Positions 63,370 to 64,000 of a stretch of 64,000 nucleotides of DNA are shown piece by piece. Within the stretch, counting starts at the first letter, position 1; every line of letters starts with the position of its first letter. Both the position numbers and the translations under genes were made by a program. The notes beneath the pieces are model-generated. The model was not told the DNA's origin. It did no database searches and was given only the letters and a program-made list of their open reading frames with translations. This DNA comes from Eleginops maclovinus (lineage: Eukaryota; Chordata; Actinopteri; Perciformes; Eleginopidae), in NCBI RefSeq assembly GCF_036324505.1, contig NC_086357.1, forward strand, positions 22,900,793 to 22,964,792, given 5' to 3'.

Positions 63370-64000
63370 GTGAACTAAATAGTTGATTTTTATTTTATGT
63401 ATTTATTTTGTACAAGGACCATGCACACATCCATCTGCACTCCTTAGGCAGGTACATAACAAACACTAAAACATTTCATACTCTCTATCACACAAACAAT
63501 ATTACTTTATTTATTTATCGTTTATTTGGTAGAGACAGATACAATTACATTGACAGACTGAAAACAGCTATCCAATGCAAGTATCATAGTGTTTGTAGCG
63601 AATGCTAGTTTGCAACACTCGTCCATAGAAGGGCTTTTATGGAACTAGAAAATTACAACAGTGAGGTAAAATAGAGTTAAACAGAATACAGCAAGATAGA
63701 ATAATGCATACATTCAAAACGTTAAAACTAGACATGGGTACATGTTTGTTGTTGGATTAACCAGGATTTGGTAGCTCTCTTAAAAGTGGTTAAGTTAGCA
63801 GCAGATTTCAAGTGATCAGGTAGCAAGTTCCAGGACTTTGTTCCTTTCATAGAAAAAGCTGTCTGAGCAAAAGTTGTATTTGCAGAATGGAACCTTACAG
63901 TTGCCACTAGAAGCTGCTCTGGTGGATCTGCCGCAGCTCTGTAATCTCTGGATGTATTTGCAGAGAGACTGAGGAGCAAGTCCGTTTACACATTTAAACA
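63370..64000 (-). mobile_element. LINE (non-LTR retrotransposon) 3' part with reverse-transcriptase C-terminus
   Basis: The minus-strand frame 63979-63728 reads VRFHSANTTFAQTAFSMKGT, KSWNLLPDHLKSAANLTTFK and RATKSWLIQQ. This is the conserved end of the polyprotein of teleost LINEs of the L2/jockey-like type, where the RT open frame normally stops. About 350 bp of 3' UTR follow to 63.37 kb. The element continues beyond the right edge; the visible part is too short to show whether the whole is intact. Confidence 0.8.

Overview
The window is ordinary vertebrate nuclear DNA, almost certainly from a percomorph-type teleost fish. Its genes have many exons with GT-AG introns, and its spacers carry teleost-type repeats: a Tc1 remnant, hAT-like MITEs, a tRNA-derived SINE, LINE 3' tails and long CA microsatellites. 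I see no bacterial operon, CRISPR array, rRNA or functional tRNA gene. Gene identities were assigned by reading exons and matching remembered vertebrate proteins; no search was run.

Layout. (1) 1-1649, minus: the first two coding exons of a TMEM59/TMEM59L gene. (2) 2863-13660, plus: complete crlf1 (8 coding exons, 390 aa), a soluble cytokine-receptor-like factor. (3) 14926-18848, minus: complete rex1bd (150 aa), tail to tail with crlf1. (4) 16662-25541: an almost perfect 4.44-kb tandem duplication. Each unit holds the 5' half of rex1bd, the divergent promoter region and the first coding exon of a FAM78 gene, so one truncated copy of each gene (21102-23294 and 20832-21122) lies between the two intact genes. 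(5) 25278-28154, plus: intact FAM78-family gene. (6) 28.2-33.0 kb: repeat-rich spacer. (7) 33232-39733, minus: complete slc35a3, a Golgi UDP-GlcNAc transporter (328 aa). (8) 43078-60911, minus: a Notch receptor lacking only its 5' end, best called notch3, with 33 exons seen, EGF repeats 2-36, three LNRs, the transmembrane segment, RAM, ankyrins and PEST. (9) 60.9-64 kb: intron and upstream sequence ending in a LINE fragment.

The genes do not form a pathway. They are a syntenic block: TMEM59L, CRLF1, REX1BD and NOTCH3 all lie on human 19p13. One functional link can be named: SLC35A3 supplies UDP-GlcNAc to the Golgi, the donor used by Fringe on Notch EGF repeats.

No previously undescribed system was found. 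The points most worth checking are the tandem duplication, a one-base deletion that frameshifts the Notch exon encoding EGF7, a duplicated half-exon with its own acceptor in slc35a3, and a CA microsatellite abutting a crlf1 splice donor. The first two could be assembly errors.
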